This document shows, in pieces, positions 61,228 through 64,000 of a DNA stretch of 64,000 nt. Within the stretch, counting starts at the first letter, position 1, and each line of letters starts with the position of its first letter. The notes under the pieces were generated by a model that was not told the origin of the DNA, searched no databases, and was given only the letters and a program-made list of their open reading frames with translations. The stretch comes from Paeniglutamicibacter psychrophenolicus (GTDB lineage: Bacteria; Actinomycetota; Actinomycetes; Actinomycetales; Micrococcaceae): NCBI RefSeq assembly GCF_017876575.1, contig NZ_JAGIOE010000001.1, forward strand, positions 1,240,001-1,304,000. Direction: 5' to 3'. The position numbers and the translations under genes were made by a program.

Positions 61228-61486
61228 TAGCCAGCCTTCCGATTCACGCCAAACCCCGCCGCATCATCGGCGAGCTCGGGCAAGATCCGTGACGTTCCGT
61301 GTGCCCGCATGTCCGCTCGATGACGCCCGGTGACTTCCCGCGGCATACGAGGCGGCGTTCCGGCGGTGGCGGTGACGCTTCATGACAACGTGCTTCGGTC
61401 GGTGACGGGCCGGATGCGCAACCCCCTTCCCGGTTCCTAGAGTCAAGTCATTGATTCGACGCGAACCTTCGAAGGAGCCCACCCGC

Positions 61487-62722
61487 ATGAGCACCACCGC
61501 CCTTGACACCGACGCTCTTCCCCGCACCCCATGGAACGGGAACGCCGGCGAGAACGAACTTGAACACTGGTCATCCATCGCCCGCACGGTTGCCGATGCC
61601 CTCGCCGTTGATGCGCTGGCCCGCGACGCCGCGAACCAGGACCCGTTCAGCGAGGTTGGCCTGCTGCGGGATTCGGGGCTGCTGAACCTGCTGGTCCCGG
61701 CCGAATTCGGTGGGGCCGGCGGACACTGGGAGTCGGCCTTCGCGGCGGTGCGCATCATTGCGGCGGCCGACGGGTCGATCGCCCAGCTGCTGGCCTACCA
61801 CTACGCCAACCAGTCCAGCATCGCGTTCTATGCCGATCCTGCGACCCAGGGGGAATGGTTCGCCCGCAGTGCCGCCGAAGGCTGGCTCTGGGGCGACTCG
61901 GTGAACCCCGTTGACCCGGACCTTTCCCTCACCGCGGTTGACGGGGGCTACCGGCTCAACGGGCTCAAGCGCTTCTCCACCGGTTCTTCCGTGGGGGACG
62001 TGATCGTCATCAATGCCGCGGTGTCGGGCGGGGAAAAGGACGGCAAGATTATCGCCTTCGTGCTCGAACGAACCCGCGAGGGACTGGAACTGCTCGGGGA
62101 CTGGGACCACCTGGGCCAGCGGCTTTCGGCCTCCGGCTCGGTGAAGTACCACGACGTGCTGGTGGCGCCCGAGGACGTGCTGGGCGAAATCACGCCCGAT
62201 CCCATCGTCACGCTGCTGACCCCGGGGCTGCAGCTGGCCTTCGGGAACTTCTACCTCGGCATCGCCGAGGGCGCACTGGCGGCCGGACGCAGGATCCTGC
62301 TGGAGCGCAAGAACACCTGGTTCCTTTCCGCGGCCGGCAGCTACGCCCAGGACCCGGTCTTCCAGCGCACCATCGGGGAGCTGAAGGCACGCACCGCCGC
62401 CGTGGGAGCCCTGGCCGAGAAGCTCAACCGCCGCTTCGACACCGAGGTGGGCCGCGCCGGCGCACTCGATGCGTCGCAGCGCGGGGCTGTTGCTGTGGCC
62501 ATCGCCGAGCTCAAGGTCGTCGCCACCGAGGTGGCCCTGGAGGTGGCCAACCGTGTCTTTGAGGTCACCGGAGCCAGCTCCACCAAGAACGACGTGGGAC
62601 TGGATTTGTTCTGGCGCAATGTGCGCACGCACTCGCTGCATGACCCGGTGGACTACAAGAAGATCGAGGTCGGGGAATACTTCCTGCACGGAACCAACGC
62701 CCCGCTCTCGCTCTACACCTAA
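61487..62722 (+). CDS. acyl-CoA dehydrogenase-fold flavoprotein (SfnC/DszC-like)
   Basis: A 411-aa acyl-CoA-dehydrogenase-superfamily protein. LLNLLVPAEFGGAGG is the N-terminal helical block, LNGLKRFSTGSSVGDVIVIN the beta-domain, and VDYKKIEVGEYFLHG near the C-terminus recalls DszC/SfnC-type flavin monooxygenases of sulfur-source metabolism rather than true acyl-CoA dehydrogenases. No catalytic Glu for acyl-CoA was identified. GAAGGAGCC precedes ATG 61487. It lies 41 bases before a second member of the family. Confidence 0.85.
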   Translation: MSTTALDTDALPRTPWNGNAGENELEHWSSIARTVADALAVDALARDAANQDPFSEVGLLRDSGLLNLLVPAEFGGAGGHWESAFAAVRIIAAADGSIAQLLAYHYANQSSIAFYADPATQGEWFARSAAEGWLWGDSVNPVDPDLSLTAVDGGYRLNGLKRFSTGSSVGDVIVINAAVSGGEKDGKIIAFVLERTREGLELLGDWDHLGQRLSASGSVKYHDVLVAPEDVLGEITPDPIVTLLTPGLQLAFGNFYLGIAEGALAAGRRILLERKNTWFLSAAGSYAQDPVFQRTIGELKARTAAVGALAEKLNRRFDTEVGRAGALDASQRGAVAVAIAELKVVATEVALEVANRVFEVTGASSTKNDVGLDLFWRNVRTHSLHDPVDYKKIEVGEYFLHGTNAPLSLYT

Positions 62723-62763
62723 ACCGCGCACCCGCACCCGAACCACGAAGAGGAGCACCCGAC

Positions 62764-64000
62764 ATGGGAACCACGACCCTGAACCCTCCGCGACTGCAGC
62801 GACTGCGCGAACGCTTCGCACCGCTGTTTGCCAACATCGCCGCCGGCGCCTCGGAACGGGACGCCACCCGCACCCTGGCCCGCGAACAGATCAAGGACCT
62901 GGCCGCCTTGGGCTTCGGTGCGCTGCGCGTACCCGTTTCCCACGGCGGGGCAGGTGCCACGCTGCCCGAGCTCTTCGCGCTGCTGACCGACCTGGCCGCA
63001 TCCGATCCCAACATCGCCCAGGCGCTGCGCGGGCATTTCGCCTTCGTCGAGGACCGGCTTGTCGCACCCGTTGGCCCGGGCCGCGATGCCTGGCTGGAGC
63101 GCTTCGTCGCCGGCGAGCTGGTCGGCAACTCCTGGACCGAGATCGGCACCGTGGCCCTGGGCGAGGTCAACACCAAGGTGGTGCCCGACGGAAACGGCGG
63201 CTTCACCGTGACCGGGCAGAAGTACTACTCCACCGGCAGCATCTTCGCGGACTGGATCGACACCTACGCCGAACGCACCGACACCGGCCAACGAGTCATC
63301 GCCGTGGTCAAGGCCCACCAGGACGGCGTGGAACTGGCCGATGACTGGGACGGCTTCGGGCAGCGCACCACCGGCACGGGCACCGCGACGTTCACCGGCG
63401 CGGTGGTGGAAGCCGGGCACGTGATCGACTTCGACAGCCGTTTCAAGTACCAGACAGCGTTCTACCAGGGCGTGCTGCTGGCGGTGCTGGCAGGCAGCGC
63501 CGCTGCGGCCGAACGCGATTTCGCCGCCGAACTGGCAGCCCGCTCGCGGACCTTCAGCCACGGGGCCGCCGCGTCGGCCAACGAGGACCCGCAGCTGTTG
63601 CAGGTCATCGGCGAGGTCTCGGCCGTCGCGTTTGCCGCGGCAGCCACGGTCGACTTCGCTGCCCGATCCCTGCAGGGCGCCTACGAGGCGGCCCTGGCTT
63701 TGCGCGCCGGGGACATCGACCTGGCGGCCGAGGAAGCCGCCAATGACGCGGCGGAGCTGGCCACCGCGCAGGCCCAGGTGGTGCTGACCCCACTGGTGGT
63801 CAACGCGATCTCGCACGCCTTCGATGCGCTGGCGGCCTCGGCGACCAGCGTTTCCAGGAACCTGGATCGGCACTGGCGCAACGCCCGCACCGCCGGGAAC
63901 CACAACCCTTGGGTGTTCAAGGCGCGGGTCATCGGCGCGCACTCGGTGCACGGCCGGGCGCTGCCGCGCATCTGGGCCATCGGTGCCTCGGGCGGGTCAA
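62764..64000 (+). CDS. second acyl-CoA dehydrogenase-fold protein, cut by window end
   Basis: Open from ATG 62764 (AGAGGAGC upstream) to the window end with no stop, 412 codons seen. It reads as the same superfamily as the previous gene: ALGFGALRVPVSHGGAGATLPE, TVTGQKYYSTGSIFADWIDT and the late NHNPWVFKARVIGAHSVHG, the last typical of DszC/SfnC monooxygenases. Few residues are likely missing. The tandem pair suggests related steps in one oxidative sulfur- or amine-scavenging route; this is inferred. Confidence 0.85.
   Translation, partial: MGTTTLNPPRLQRLRERFAPLFANIAAGASERDATRTLAREQIKDLAALGFGALRVPVSHGGAGATLPELFALLTDLAASDPNIAQALRGHFAFVEDRLVAPVGPGRDAWLERFVAGELVGNSWTEIGTVALGEVNTKVVPDGNGGFTVTGQKYYSTGSIFADWIDTYAERTDTGQRVIAVVKAHQDGVELADDWDGFGQRTTGTGTATFTGAVVEAGHVIDFDSRFKYQTAFYQGVLLAVLAGSAAAAERDFAAELAARSRTFSHGAAASANEDPQLLQVIGEVSAVAFAAAATVDFAARSLQGAYEAALALRAGDIDLAAEEAANDAAELATAQAQVVLTPLVVNAISHAFDALAASATSVSRNLDRHWRNARTAGNHNPWVFKARVIGAHSVHGRALPRIWAIGASGGS

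Overview
The window is high-GC bacterial chromosome, dense in genes with short spacers and many ATGA/GTGA stop-start overlaps. It reads as an actinobacterium of the Micrococcaceae (Arthrobacter, Paeniglutamicibacter or Glutamicibacter type). The main reasons are a complete C50-carotenoid operon (crtE-crtB-crtI-crtYe-crtYf-crtEb) behind a MarR regulator, secreted Excalibur and HNH proteins, a septum-formation-type lipoprotein, an RlmN with a long N-terminal extension, and several promoters that start transcription at or beside the start codon. The genus is inferred, not proven. No rRNA, tRNA or CRISPR array was seen.

Layout. 1-5.6 kb: a UvrA-like ATPase without the UvrB-binding domain, a leaderless HTH / VWA / dual-specificity-phosphatase operon, and a ten-helix membrane protein. 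5.6-17.4 kb: the carotenoid operon on the minus strand, followed by a photolyase and a flavoprotein hydroxylase. Divergent from it are a TspO-like membrane protein and an NAD(P)-binding DUF2867-type protein. 17.4-22.9 kb: housekeeping genes (rlmN, AhpD-like, MpaB-like, a thioredoxin, an aminotransferase), a 38-residue cysteine-rich protein and a DUF2695 gene.

22.85-28.57 kb: a visibly lower-GC cassette with a LysR regulator, an amidohydrolase and a three-part polar amino-acid-type ABC importer. It is bounded by a 129-bp direct repeat of the 3' end of the DUF2695 gene, so it looks like an acquired catabolic island. 28.7-38.4 kb: envelope proteins, a thioesterase, a MarR-controlled reductase / flavin-oxidoreductase pair, YceI, a class V aminotransferase, and a leaderless ArsR-SRPBCC pair. 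38.5-48 kb: a LolA-like protein with an ABC exporter and a toroid-fold protein. After these comes a run of exported proteins: a large secreted protein, an Excalibur coiled-coil protein, an HNH-type nuclease lipoprotein, another lipoprotein and an OmpA-domain protein.

48-64 kb: a Fic protein, and a response regulator / histidine kinase / TAXI binding-protein operon divergent from a metabolite:H+ symporter. A second leaderless ArsR-SRPBCC pair follows, then a DinB / thioredoxin-fold pair and an MFS / aldo-keto reductase / MarR locus. The MarR stop codon holds an IS630-family element (1632 bp) with a divergent passenger gene. The window ends in two acyl-CoA-dehydrogenase-fold genes, the second cut by the window edge.

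The strongest leads are the repeat-bounded island, the two-gene IS630 element that rebuilt its host's stop codon, the TAXI protein that sits with a kinase but without TRAP permease genes, and the exported-protein cluster around 44-47 kb.
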